Assembly: GCA_902621345.1 (NCBI GenBank)
Contig: CACNLV010000001.1
Span: 124,001-188,000 of the forward strand
From: an uncultured Pelagibacteraceae bacterium
GTDB lineage: Bacteria; Pseudomonadota; Alphaproteobacteria; Pelagibacterales; Pelagibacteraceae
Direction of reading: 5' to 3'
DNA length: 64,000 bases
A model generated the notes under the pieces. The model did no database searches and was not told the DNA's origin. It saw only the letters and a list, made by a program, of their open reading frames with translations. The position numbers and the translations under genes are program-made. Positions 8,722 through 19,345 of the stretch are shown piece after piece (position 1 is the stretch's first letter; each line of letters starts with the position of its first letter).

Positions 8722-10544
8722 GCAGCAGCGCCCGATTTTTCACTTCTTTTTCTTTCATGAGGATCAAGAATAGCTTTTCTTAATCTACAAGACTCTGGAG
8801 TAATCTCTAAAGCTTCATCTGTATTTAACATACTTAATTGTTCAGCAATCGACATTTTTCTAACAGGAGTTAAGACAACATTTTCATCAGTACCTTGCGT
8901 TCTCATATTAGTTAATTTTTTTCCCTTCATGACATTAATAATCATATCTCCCGGCTTAGGTGATAGACCTACAATCATTCCTGGATAAACAGGATCGTTA
9001 TGAGTTACAAACATTTCTCCTCTAGCCTGTAAATTAAAGATTGCAAAAGCAACTGCCTTTCCTTGTTCCATAGAAATTAGAGCACCATTTCTTCTGCCCT
9101 CCATTTCCCCTTCAAATTGACCATATTCATGAAAAATTCTATTAATAACACCATTTCCTTTTGTCAGCGTTAAAAATCTACTTGTATATCCCATTAAACC
9201 TCTTGTTGGTGCATGAAATACAAGTCTCTTTTTATTTTTACCAGTGTCTTTTAATTCTATTAATTTACCTTTTCTTCTATTCATTGAATCAATTATTTTT
9301 GATGAATGCTCCTCATCAAGATCCATAGTAATTTCCTCTATTGGCTCAAGCTTGTTACCATTTTCATCTTTTTTATAGAGTACTTTTGGAGGGCTCACAG
9401 TCATTTCAAAACCTTCTCTTCTCATTTGAGTAAGTAAAATTTCCAACATTAATTCACCACGACCACTTACTACAAAAGAATCATTTCCCTCATTTTCAGT
9501 GAATGTAATTCCAACATTATTTTGTGCCTCTTGAACTAATCGATCTCTAATTTGTGTGCTTGTTAATTTTTTACCTTCTGTACCAGCCAAAGGAGATGTA
9601 TTTACTGTTATTGTAATTGACATAGTTGGAGGATCAATAGGAGTAGCTTCTATTGGTTCGTTAACTTCAAGATCACAAATAGTATCTGCAACATTAGCTT
9701 TTTCTAAACCTGCAACAACTACAATATCTCCAGCTTCACCAACCTCAATTGGAACTTTTTTAGTACCTTCGTATCTAAAAATTTTAGTTAATCTTCCTTC
9801 ATCAACTTTCTCTCCTTTTAAGTTGATTGCCTTAATTGCTTGATTAGCTTTTGCTGTTCCTTGTGAAATTCGACCTACTAAACTTCTTCCTAAGAAACTA
9901 TCAGCATAAAGAAGTGTAGAAAGCATAGCGAAAGGTTTTGATTTGTCTAATTCAGCTGGTTTAACATGGTCAACGATTTTATCTAAAAGTGGATTAAGAT
10001 TCTCTCTTGGACCATCAACTTCATGATCAGCCCATCCGGATCTTCCACTGGCATATAAAACTGGGAAATCTAGTTGGTCTTCATTAGCATCTAAACTTAC
10101 AAATAAGTCGAATGTTTCATCTAGAACTTCATTAGCTCTTTGATCTGATTTATCTAATTTATTTATAACCACAATCGGCTTTAAACCTTGTTTTAAAGCT
10201 TTTGCTAAAACGAATTTTGTTTGAGGCATCACACCTTCAGCAGAGTCTATTAGTAATAATGCTCCATCAGCCATACTAAGTACTCTTTCAACTTCAGCAG
10301 CAAAATCTCTGTGGCCGGGGGTATCAATTATATTTATTCTAGAATCTTTCCAATTAATCGAGGCAGGTTTAGCTAATATTGTAATTCCTCTTTCTTTTTC
10401 TAATTCTCCAGAGTCCATCAGCCTTTCATCAACAATCTCATTTTCTCTAAATGAGCCACTTTGTTTCATTAAGTTATCAATTAGGGTTGTTTTGCCATGA
10501 TCAACATGAGCAATTATGGTGATGTTTCTTATAGAATTATTCAT
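8718..10544 (-). CDS. typA: Ribosome-associated GTPase TypA/BipA
   Basis: This 608-residue translational GTPase of the EF-G family acts on the ribosome and is needed for 50S assembly and growth under stress in other bacteria. The G motifs are all present: AHVDHGKTT (about residues 12-20), RGIT, DTPGH and NKLDK. Beta-barrel and EF-G-like domains III/V follow, and the conserved APTRGLMGYTSRF and the BipA-specific C-terminal region are complete. Length is normal for the family. The start is the ATG at 10544, canonical for TypA (NIRNITIIAHVDHGK). Confidence 0.97.
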   Translation of the reverse strand: MNNSIRNITIIAHVDHGKTTLIDNLMKQSGSFRENEIVDERLMDSGELEKERGITILAKPASINWKDSRINIIDTPGHRDFAAEVERVLSMADGALLLIDSAEGVMPQTKFVLAKALKQGLKPIVVINKLDKSDQRANEVLDETFDLFVSLDANEDQLDFPVLYASGRSGWADHEVDGPRENLNPLLDKIVDHVKPAELDKSKPFAMLSTLLYADSFLGRSLVGRISQGTAKANQAIKAINLKGEKVDEGRLTKIFRYEGTKKVPIEVGEAGDIVVVAGLEKANVADTICDLEVNEPIEATPIDPPTMSITITVNTSPLAGTEGKKLTSTQIRDRLVQEAQNNVGITFTENEGNDSFVVSGRGELMLEILLTQMRREGFEMTVSPPKVLYKKDENGNKLEPIEEITMDLDEEHSSKIIDSMNRRKGKLIELKDTGKNKKRLVFHAPTRGLMGYTSRFLTLTKGNGVINRIFHEYGQFEGEMEGRRNGALISMEQGKAVAFAIFNLQARGEMFVTHNDPVYPGMIVGLSPKPGDMIINVMKGKKLTNMRTQGTDENVVLTPVRKMSIAEQLSMLNTDEALEITPESCRLRKAILDPHERKRSEKSGAAA

Positions 10545-10635
10545 AAATCTGGGTTCTTATACATATTTAAACACTTTTGAAAACTCAAAAAAAACTACAC
10601 TAGGCTTAGATAAATTAAGGATTTTTTTTTAATTT

Positions 10636-10746
10636 TTATTTTTTTCGCTTTTCGCGTTTAATTTTTCTTTTTTCTTTAAAACTTAATTTAGGTTTTTTTT
10701 TGACACTAGAGTCTTTAAACGATTTTCCACTATATCTTTTCGACAT
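10636..10746 (-). CDS. Possible 36-residue basic protein
   Basis: A short frame encodes MSKRYSGKSF..., 36 residues of which nearly half are Lys/Arg, ending in KREKRKK. It occupies the middle of the gap between groL and typA, on the same strand as both, downstream of the groL terminator. There is no strong ribosome binding site, and in such A-rich DNA a Lys-rich frame of this size can arise by chance. Against chance, it begins with ATG and its first half has mixed composition. It could be a tiny ribosome- or RNA-binding protein. Confidence 0.4.
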   Translation of the reverse strand: MSKRYSGKSFKDSSVKKKPKLSFKEKRKIKREKRKK

Positions 10747-10780
10747 AATAATAATTCTATATTACAAATTTTTTTAAGCA

Positions 10781-10809
10781 AAAAAAAGGGCAGTAAAAAC
10801 TGCCCTTTT
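10781..10809 (-). terminator. Intrinsic terminator of groES-groEL
   Basis: An 11-base-pair perfect stem (AAAAGGGCAGT with ACTGCCCTTTT) closes on a four-base loop. Read on the minus strand it is followed by a run of U. It lies 26 bases past the groL stop. It is the clearest intrinsic terminator I can see in the window. Confidence 0.9.
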
Positions 10810-10834
10810 AGAATTTTGATTAGGAGTTATTGGG

Positions 10835-12514
<1,680 letters not shown>

Positions 12515-12519
12515 TTATA

Positions 12520-12810
12520 TTATTTACTTGAAATACCCATAATGTCTGACTCTTTCATTATGCTGTATTCCTTACCATCAATTTTGACTTCAGTTCCTGA
12601 CCATTTGCCAAATAAAACTTTGTCTCCAACTTTAACATCCATTGGAATTTTTTTTCCATCTTCAGTTTTTGCACCACCACCAACAGCAACAACTTTTCCT
12701 TCTTGAGGCTTCTCTTGTGCAGTATCTGGTATGATTATTCCTCCAGCAGTTTTTTCGCTGCTATCTAAAACTTCTATTAAAACTCTGTCATGTAACGGTC
12801 TAAATTTCAT
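12520..12810 (-). CDS. groS: Co-chaperonin GroES (10 kDa)
   Basis: This 96-residue protein forms the heptameric lid of GroEL. The family motif PLHDRVLIE at the N-terminus, the mobile loop ([13 protein letters not shown]) with its hydrophobic IIIP contact for GroEL, and the [16 protein letters not shown]-terminal strand are all present. A strong AGGAG lies five bases before the ATG. First gene of the chaperonin operon. Confidence 0.99.
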   Translation of the reverse strand: MKFRPLHDRVLIEVLDSSEKTAGGIIIPDTAQEKPQEGKVVAVGGGAKTEDGKKIPMDVKVGDKVLFGKWSGTEVKIDGKEYSIMKESDIMGISSK

Positions 12811-12837
12811 ATATTCTCCTATATAAATATGGAGTTC

Positions 12838-12865
12838 ATATAGAGATTGGTAATACTATTTCAAG
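12838..12865 (-). promoter_or_regulatory. Sigma-32 (RpoH)-type heat-shock promoter of groES-groEL
   Basis: On the minus strand the sequence reads CTTGAAA, a 13-base spacer, then CTCTATAT. The first block matches the -35 of alphaproteobacterial RpoH promoters, and the second fits the -10 pattern CCCATNT-like at most positions. The downstream edge is about 28 bases before the groES ATG, leaving a short leader with an AGGAG ribosome site. No CIRCE inverted repeat is present, so control by RpoH rather than HrcA is inferred. Confidence 0.68.
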
Positions 12866-12934
12866 ATATACTTGATATTTAGTTTATTAAAAAAGGTAGG
12901 AAATTGTGGATTTTTTGGGTTATAGATTATTTTG

Positions 12935-13753
12935 ATGACTAAAAATTTAGACAAAGATGGTTTCTGCTCCATCGTTGATAATTATCAGCTTTTTTATATC
13001 GATTTATGGGGTGTTATTCATAATGGAATAAACCTTCACAAAGAGGCAATTAACGTTTTAAAAGAAATCACAAAAAAAGGCAAAGAATACATTCTGCTTA
13101 CTAATGCTCCAAGACCTAATGATGTTGTTAAATCCTTTTTAGAAAAAATGGGCATGGAAAAAGAAATTAGAGATCATGTTTTTACATCTGGCCAAGCATC
13201 ATTAAACTATCTTAAAAAAAATCTTTCTGGGAAAAATTTTTTTCATGTTGGGCCTCCACGTGATTTTGATTTGTTTAGTGACTTTGTTAAAATGAAGTCG
13301 GGCAACATTGATGAAGCAGAATATATCTTATGCACTGGATTGTTTGAAAAATTTGATAAAGATTTAAATTATTATAAAGAATTATTTGAAAAAAATTTAG
13401 ATAAAGAAATGATTTGCACTAATCCAGACTTAATTGTGGACAGAGGAAACAAGAGAGAACTTTGCGCAGGTTCAGTTGCTATGGTTTTTGAAAAAATGGG
13501 GGGTAAAGTTGTATACTTTGGTAAACCTTACCCTGAAGTTTATAATTTATCGATTGATAACAAAGGTAAAAAGATTCTTTCTATTGGTGATAATTTAAAT
13601 ACTGATATTAAAGGTGCAAATCTTTTAAACTTTGACTCGTTAATTATTTCAAATGGTATTCATAAAAGTGAAATCAAAGAAAAAGGAATTGAAGCAACCG
13701 CTAAATCTTATGAAACAATCTGTAACTATATACAATCAGAGTTAAAATGGTAA
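12935..13753 (+). CDS. HAD-superfamily class IIA hydrolase (TIGR01459 type)
   Basis: This 272-residue phosphatase-like protein has the HAD motif I DLWGVIHNG (nucleophile Asp followed by a Trp instead of the second Asp's usual neighbour), motif II LLTNAPRP, and motif IV SIGDNLNTDIKGA. The TIGR01459 subfamily is common in Alphaproteobacteria and often lies next to groESL or ribF, as here. Its substrate is unknown. ATG at 12935 is preferred to an in-frame TTG at 12932. It overlaps ribF by seven bases. Confidence 0.9.
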   Translation: MTKNLDKDGFCSIVDNYQLFYIDLWGVIHNGINLHKEAINVLKEITKKGKEYILLTNAPRPNDVVKSFLEKMGMEKEIRDHVFTSGQASLNYLKKNLSGKNFFHVGPPRDFDLFSDFVKMKSGNIDEAEYILCTGLFEKFDKDLNYYKELFEKNLDKEMICTNPDLIVDRGNKRELCAGSVAMVFEKMGGKVVYFGKPYPEVYNLSIDNKGKKILSIGDNLNTDIKGANLLNFDSLIISNGIHKSEIKEKGIEATAKSYETICNYIQSELKW

Positions 13754-14676
13754 AAATGAAATTATATAATAGTTTTAATATTAAAAAGTCTCATAAAAAT
13801 TCAATTATTTTAATTGGTAATTTTGATGGACTTCATCTTGGACATCAAAAATTATTTAAATTAGCAAAAAAATATAAAAAAAAATATTCTTCAAAGATTG
13901 GTGTTTTGACTTTTGAGCCAATGCCAAAAATGTTTTTTAATTCCAATTTAAAAAATTTTAGAATATCTAATTTAAATCAAAAATTTGAAAATTTAAGTAA
14001 GCTTAATGTTGATTTTGTTATTACTAAGAAATTTAATCTTAAATTTTCAAAAACAAAATCAATTTCATTTATTAAAGAAACTTTAGGTAGGAAACTTAGT
14101 CCTAAATTTATTTTTGTAAGTAATAATTTTAGATTTGGAAATAAAAGAGAAGGAAACGTAAAGCAATTAATTAACCATGAGAAATTATGTAACTATAAAA
14201 TTGTTAAACCACAACCTCTAATAATTAAAAAAAAAATTGTTTCATCTTCGCTGATAAGAAAATATTTACAAAATGGAAAACTTAAGAATGCAAACAAACT
14301 TTTAAAAAGAAATTGGTCAATTGATGGAAAAGTTCAAAAAGGCAAACAGCTAGGAAAAAAGATTGGTTTTCCAACAGCTAACATCGATATCAATGATTAT
14401 GTTTTGGCCAAACCTGGTGTTTATGGCGTCAAAGTCAGAAAAATGAATGAAACTAATTATATCATAGGTATAGCAAATTTAGGATATAGACCCACATTTA
14501 ATGAAAAAAAAATATTATTAGAGGTTCATTTATTTAATTTTTCTGGAAATTTATATAATAAGCATCTAAGAGTTGAATTTTTAAAATTTATAAGATCAGA
14601 AAAAAAATTCAAAAATGTAGATCAATTGAAAAAACAGATTAATAATGATCTTTTAATTGCAAAAAGAATAAAATGA
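13747..14676 (+). CDS. ribF: Bifunctional riboflavin kinase/FAD synthetase
   Basis: This 309-residue enzyme converts riboflavin to FMN and FMN to FAD. The N-terminal nucleotidyltransferase domain shows GNFDGLHLGHQKL (about residues 22-34) and the C-terminal flavokinase domain shows GKKIGFPTANI with GVYGVKV. A second ATG three codons on, at 13756, is an alternative start. It overlaps the HAD gene upstream and ileS downstream (ATGA at 14673-14676). Composition is noticeably A-rich, with many lysines replacing arginine. No FMN riboswitch is seen upstream, which fits its position inside an operon. Confidence 0.95.
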   Translation: MVKMKLYNSFNIKKSHKNSIILIGNFDGLHLGHQKLFKLAKKYKKKYSSKIGVLTFEPMPKMFFNSNLKNFRISNLNQKFENLSKLNVDFVITKKFNLKFSKTKSISFIKETLGRKLSPKFIFVSNNFRFGNKREGNVKQLINHEKLCNYKIVKPQPLIIKKKIVSSSLIRKYLQNGKLKNANKLLKRNWSIDGKVQKGKQLGKKIGFPTANIDINDYVLAKPGVYGVKVRKMNETNYIIGIANLGYRPTFNEKKILLEVHLFNFSGNLYNKHLRVEFLKFIRSEKKFKNVDQLKKQINNDLLIAKRIK

Positions 14677-17402
14677 ACAAAAGCCAAATTAATTTACCCA
14701 AAACAGCTTTTTCAATGAAAGCTAACTTACCAATAAGAGAGCCAGAAATATTGCAGCTTTGGAAAAAAATTGATCTATATAATGAGTTAAGAAACTCAAG
14801 AAAAGGAGAAGAAAAATTTATTCTTCATGATGGTCCTCCATATGCAAATGGAAATATACATATGGGTACTGCTTTGAATAAAATATTAAAAGACATAATT
14901 GTGAAGTTTCATCAAATGGACGGAAAGGACTCTGTTTATGTGCCTGGTTGGGATTGCCATGGTTTACCTATAGAGTGGAAAATTGAGGAACAATATAAAA
15001 AAAATAAAAAAAATAAAAATGATATTCCGATTGTTGAATTTAGAAAAGAATGCCGAACTTTCGCAGAAAAATGGATTGAGATTCACAAAGATCAATTTAG
15101 AAGATTGGGTGTTGTTGGTGATTGGGAAAATTATTATTCAACAATGAGTTATGATGCAGAGGCACAAATTGTAAGAGAACTAGGAAAATTCTTAAAAGAG
15201 GGAAGTCTTTACAGGGGTTTTAAACCAGTTCTATGGTCAACAGTTGAAAAAACCGCTTTAGCTGATGCTGAAGTTGAATATCAGGACCATAAATCTGATA
15301 CGATCTATGCATGCTTTCCGGTAAAATCATCAAAAATTAAGGAACTAATAGATTGCGATATTGTCATTTGGACAACCACCCCTTGGACTATACCAGCTAA
15401 CAAAGCTTTGGCATTTAATGAAAGTTTAGATTATGTGATAATTCAAATAACCGATAAGGGAAATTTTAATAATAAAAAAATAGTTATTGCAGAAGCATTA
15501 TTAGCTTCAGTTTTAAAAGACTGCGAGATAAAAGAATTCAAAAATCTAAAAAAATTTAAAGGCAAAGATTTAAAAGATACTACCTGCAATCATCCATTTT
15601 TGAACTTAGGTTATAACCAAGATATTCCAATGCTGGAGGCACGTTTCGTCACCACGGAACAAGGAACAGGAATTGTTCATTGCGCACCAAGTCACGGACC
15701 TGATGACTTTAATCTTTGTCTAAACAACGGAATCAAAGCTGTTGAGACAGTTGATGACGACGGAAAATACACAAAAAATGTCTCTTTATTTGAAGGTGTA
15801 CACATCTTTAAGGCCAATCCGATTGTTATTGAAAAATTAAAAGGGCAAAATAAACTTTTGTCAAATGGTGAATTAGTTCATTCATACCCTCATTCTTGGA
15901 GGTCAAAAGCGCCTTTAGTTCACAGGGCAACTCCACAATGGTTTATTTCTATGGAAAGTCATAAGCTTAGAAGTAAAGCTTTAAAAGCAATTGATGATAC
16001 CACTTTCTATCCAAGTAAAGGTAAAGAAAGGTTAAAATCAATGATTGAGACAAGACCAGACTGGTGTGTATCAAGACAGAGAGTGTGGGGTGTACCGCTT
16101 CCTATTTTTGTAAACAGAAAGTCCAATGAGATTTTGATAGACGATGAAGTATTTGAAAATATTGCAAATATTTATGAAAAAGAGGGTTCAGATTGTTGGT
16201 TTTCAGATGATCCTCAAAAATTTTTAGGAGATAAATATAAATCACAAGACTTTCAAAAGCTTAGTGACATAGTAGAAGTCTGGTTTGACAGTGGATCAAC
16301 TCATTCTTTTGTTTTGGAGAAAAGGAAAGATCTTAAATGGCCCGCATCAATGTATTTAGAGGGCTCAGATCAACACAGAGGTTGGTTTCACTCCTCATTG
16401 TTACAATCTTGTGGAACAAGAGGTAAAGCACCATTTGAGTCTATATTATCTCATGGGTTTGTTGTAGATGGCAAAGGTCTTAAAATGTCAAAATCTCTTG
16501 GAAATGTAATTGCGCCGGAGGATATTTTAAAGAAATATGGTGCGGATATTCTAAGAATTTGGGTGGCAGCATCAAATTATGCTGAAGATTTAAGAATAGA
16601 TTATTCCATATTGGATCAACACTCAGAATCTTATCGTAAAATTAGAAATACGTTTAGATATTTATTGGGAAATATAAATGATAAATTTGAAGATATTAAT
16701 TTTGATAAAATTGATATTGAGAGCTTGCCAGAGTTAGAAAAGTTTATGTTGAATAAGGTATATCTGCTTAATAATAAATTTGAAACTTGTTTTCAAAAAT
16801 ATGATTTTCACAATCTTTACAAAGAATTGTTAAATTTTTGCACAGTAGACTTGTCTGCTTTTTATTTTGATATTAGAAAAGACAGTTTATATTGTGATTC
16901 AATTAATTCTGAAAAAAGAAAGTCATGTGTCATGATTTTGAATATTTTGTTAAAATCTTTGCTTAGGTGGTTTGCTCCAATCTTATCTTTTACTACTGAA
17001 GAAATCCATCAGTTAATATCAAAGAATAGTAAGAGCATTCATTTGGAAAAATTTTTAAAATTTCCAAAAAAATTTAAGAACGATAAACTTGCAGAGAAAT
17101 GGGCTCAATTAATTAAAATAAGAGATATATGTAACATAAGCATTGAAGAACAAAGAGCTACCAAAGAAATAGGTTCAAGTTTAGAGGCACATCTAAATAT
17201 TCAACTTAACCAAAAATACAAGGATATAGTTGGAAGTATCGATTTGTCAGAGTTATGTATAGTCTCAAAAACTGATGTTAATTATGATAATCAATTGGAT
17301 ATTTTAGTTGAAACAAAAAAAGCGTCTGGAAATAAATGCTCTGTTTGTTGGAAGGTAAGAAAAGATCCATGCGATAGGCATCCAAAATGTCAAATAAAAT
17401 AA
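14673..17402 (+). CDS. ileS: Isoleucyl-tRNA synthetase
   Basis: This 909-residue class I synthetase charges tRNA-Ile and carries the CP1 editing domain. The HIGH-type motif is HMGT at about residues 63-66 (within PYANGNIHMGTALNK), the editing domain shows WTTTPWTIPAN, and the KMSKS motif lies at about residues 604-608. The anticodon-binding helical domain follows. The C-terminal zinc site is present as two cysteine pairs (CSVC ... PCDRHPKC) with an unusually short spacer. It overlaps lspA by 16 bases. Confidence 0.98.
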   Translation: MNKSQINLPKTAFSMKANLPIREPEILQLWKKIDLYNELRNSRKGEEKFILHDGPPYANGNIHMGTALNKILKDIIVKFHQMDGKDSVYVPGWDCHGLPIEWKIEEQYKKNKKNKNDIPIVEFRKECRTFAEKWIEIHKDQFRRLGVVGDWENYYSTMSYDAEAQIVRELGKFLKEGSLYRGFKPVLWSTVEKTALADAEVEYQDHKSDTIYACFPVKSSKIKELIDCDIVIWTTTPWTIPANKALAFNESLDYVIIQITDKGNFNNKKIVIAEALLASVLKDCEIKEFKNLKKFKGKDLKDTTCNHPFLNLGYNQDIPMLEARFVTTEQGTGIVHCAPSHGPDDFNLCLNNGIKAVETVDDDGKYTKNVSLFEGVHIFKANPIVIEKLKGQNKLLSNGELVHSYPHSWRSKAPLVHRATPQWFISMESHKLRSKALKAIDDTTFYPSKGKERLKSMIETRPDWCVSRQRVWGVPLPIFVNRKSNEILIDDEVFENIANIYEKEGSDCWFSDDPQKFLGDKYKSQDFQKLSDIVEVWFDSGSTHSFVLEKRKDLKWPASMYLEGSDQHRGWFHSSLLQSCGTRGKAPFESILSHGFVVDGKGLKMSKSLGNVIAPEDILKKYGADILRIWVAASNYAEDLRIDYSILDQHSESYRKIRNTFRYLLGNINDKFEDINFDKIDIESLPELEKFMLNKVYLLNNKFETCFQKYDFHNLYKELLNFCTVDLSAFYFDIRKDSLYCDSINSEKRKSCVMILNILLKSLLRWFAPILSFTTEEIHQLISKNSKSIHLEKFLKFPKKFKNDKLAEKWAQLIKIRDICNISIEEQRATKEIGSSLEAHLNIQLNQKYKDIVGSIDLSELCIVSKTDVNYDNQLDILVETKKASGNKCSVCWKVRKDPCDRHPKCQIK

Positions 17403-17890
17403 ATAAAAATTTTTTCATAAACTTTTTTATAATTTTTAGTATCTTTTTTCTTGATAGATTGTCAAAAATTTACGTCATCGATTTTCACCAAAAGAATTAT
17501 GGTTCAGATTTATATAACTCTAAATATCTAAATATAAGTTTAATATGGAATGAGGGCATCGCTTTCGGTTTATTTTCTTTTAGCGATAAATTTTTTTATC
17601 ATATTTTAAGTTTTCTCATAGGAGTAGTAATATTGATTATTCTTGTAATGCTTAGTAGAAGTGAAGGACTAAAAAAATATTCTCTTTTAATGATATTAGG
17701 TGGGGCTTTAGGCAATTTTTATGACCGAATTATTTTTGAGGCTGTACCTGATTTTATAGATTTTCATGTAGAAAATTTTCATTGGTTTATTTTTAATGTA
17801 TCAGATATATTTATTTGTTTAGGTGTTTTATTTATGATTATTTTAGAAATTGTTTCTAACAAGAAAGAGTCTTTAAATGAAAAAAATTAG
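17387..17890 (+). CDS. lspA: Lipoprotein signal peptidase (SPase II)
   Basis: This 167-residue inner-membrane aspartic protease removes signal peptides from diacylated prolipoproteins. Four transmembrane helices are visible. The two catalytic aspartates lie in GNFYDR and FNVSD, and the conserved WNEGIAFGLF is present. It starts inside the ileS end and its own end overlaps a lipoprotein gene, a fitting context. The ileS-lspA order is widely conserved. Confidence 0.97.
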   Translation: MSNKINKNFFINFFIIFSIFFLDRLSKIYVIDFHQKNYGSDLYNSKYLNISLIWNEGIAFGLFSFSDKFFYHILSFLIGVVILIILVMLSRSEGLKKYSLLMILGGALGNFYDRIIFEAVPDFIDFHVENFHWFIFNVSDIFICLGVLFMIILEIVSNKKESLNEKN

Positions 17891-18191
17891 ATCAATATTG
17901 TTTTTTGTAATAGTAATTTTTACTTTTCAAAGCTGTCAGACTGTCAAAGAAGGTTTCACATCTCAAAAGAAAAAAAGTACAGATGAATTTTTAGTAGAAA
18001 AAAAATCTCCTTTAGTCATGCCACCAGAGTTTAATGAGCTACCATTACCCAAAACATCTGAAAATATTGAAGAAAATGAGTCTGAAAATAATATAGAAAA
18101 ATTGATATCAAATAACAATTCTCCAGAAAGTTCTGGAGTGCAAGATAAGAATTTTGAAAATTCAATTATAGAAAAAATTAAACAAAATTGA
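17877..18191 (+). CDS. Small lipoprotein, DUF3035-like
   Basis: This 104-residue protein has a signal peptide ending in a lipobox (FQSC), so Cys20 should be lipidated by the enzymes of the upstream lspA pathway. After the anchor comes DEFLVEKKSPLVMPPEFNELPLP, the hallmark of DUF3035 proteins found after lspA in Alphaproteobacteria. The remainder is polar and low in complexity (Asn/Glu/Ser-rich), probably disordered. Function unknown, outer-membrane or periplasmic location inferred. It overlaps lspA by 14 bases and pgi by one (TGATG). Confidence 0.8.
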   Translation: MKKIRSILFFVIVIFTFQSCQTVKEGFTSQKKKSTDEFLVEKKSPLVMPPEFNELPLPKTSENIEENESENNIEKLISNNNSPESSGVQDKNFENSIIEKIKQN

Positions 18192-19345
18192 TGATTACTA
18201 ATGGCATAATTTTCAAAAATTTTCAGGTAAAAAAAAAATTTAAACAAGTATCCAAAGATTTAAATCTTATTCTCAAAAAAAAAAATCAAGTTATTCAATC
18301 CTTAAGTGCCAATTACAAGAACAGTTTTGATATTAAAAAATTAAATAAATATAAAAATTTTAAATACTTTCGAGTGATAGGTATGGGAGGATCCTCTTTG
18401 GGTACTGAGGCTATATATGATTTTTTAAGAAAAAAAATAAAAAAAAATTTTTCTTTTATAAATGATTTAGATGTGAGCAATAAAAATAATAAAAATAAAA
18501 ATTGTTTAAATTTAGTTGTGTCTAAATCAGGAGAAACCTTAGAAACTATAGTTAACACCAATCTCATAATAAATAAACAAGATAAAAATTTGATTATAAC
18601 AGAAAATAAAGATAACTATCTTTATAAATTAGCCCAAAGTTTAAAAGCTGAAGTGATACATCACAATAATTTTATTGGTGGAAGATATTCGGTTCTATCT
18701 GAAACAGGAATGTTACCTGCAGAGTTAATGGGATTAGACTCAAAAAAATTTAGACAATTAAATAATTTGGTTAAAAACAAAAAATATTTAAATGCTTTAA
18801 TTTCTAATGTTAGTTCAACTATTTTTTTTCTAAAAAAGAAAAAACATAATTCAGTTATAATAAATTATGACAAAAAATCTGAAAACTTATTTTTTTGGTA
18901 TCAGCAACTAATAGCGGAAAGTTTAGGTAAAAAAAAAAAAGGTTTAATGCCTATCGTTTCCAATATGCCAAAAGATAATCATAGTGTAATGCAACTTTAT
19001 TTGGATGGCTTTACAAATAATTTTTTTACATTTTTTTTTGTTCATGAAAAAGATTCACAAAAAATTGTAAACAAAGATATTCTAGTCTCAAAAAAATTTC
19101 TTAGAAATAAAAGATTGTTAGATATGACATATGCTCAAAAACGAGCTACCGAGAATGTTTTTAGAAGAAAAGGAATTCCTTTTAGAAGTTTTGAGATTAT
19201 AAAAAGAGATGAAAAAACACTTGGAGAATTATTTAATTTTTTTATATTAGAAACAATTTTATTAGGTAGTGCTATTAAAGTAAATCCATATGATCAACCG
19301 GCTGTGGAATTAATTAAAAAGGAAACTAAAAAAATCTTAGTTTAA
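18191..19345 (+). CDS. pgi: Glucose-6-phosphate isomerase (short form)
   Basis: This 384-residue sugar isomerase interconverts glucose-6-phosphate and fructose-6-phosphate. The SIS-fold phosphate-binding loops are seen as GMGGSSLGTEAIYDF and VSKSGETLET, and the C-terminal catalytic lysine region as VNPYDQPAVELIK. Typical Pgi is 440-550 residues, so this is a compact variant, with the conserved core kept. ATG at 18191 overlaps the preceding TGA and is preferred to TTG at 18188. The 3' end overlaps convergent rsmD by nine bases. Confidence 0.9.
   Translation: MITNGIIFKNFQVKKKFKQVSKDLNLILKKKNQVIQSLSANYKNSFDIKKLNKYKNFKYFRVIGMGGSSLGTEAIYDFLRKKIKKNFSFINDLDVSNKNNKNKNCLNLVVSKSGETLETIVNTNLIINKQDKNLIITENKDNYLYKLAQSLKAEVIHHNNFIGGRYSVLSETGMLPAELMGLDSKKFRQLNNLVKNKKYLNALISNVSSTIFFLKKKKHNSVIINYDKKSENLFFWYQQLIAESLGKKKKGLMPIVSNMPKDNHSVMQLYLDGFTNNFFTFFFVHEKDSQKIVNKDILVSKKFLRNKRLLDMTYAQKRATENVFRRKGIPFRSFEIIKRDEKTLGELFNFFILETILLGSAIKVNPYDQPAVELIKKETKKILV

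Noticed and set aside
10545..10834. A structured non-coding RNA in the groL-typA gap
   Set aside because: Apart from the groL terminator hairpin, the gap is low-complexity A/T sequence and the possible 36-codon frame; no further stable stem is visible.
12811..12931. A CIRCE operator before groES
   Set aside because: The expected inverted repeat TTAGCACTC-N9-GAGTGCTAA is not present in any recognisable form.
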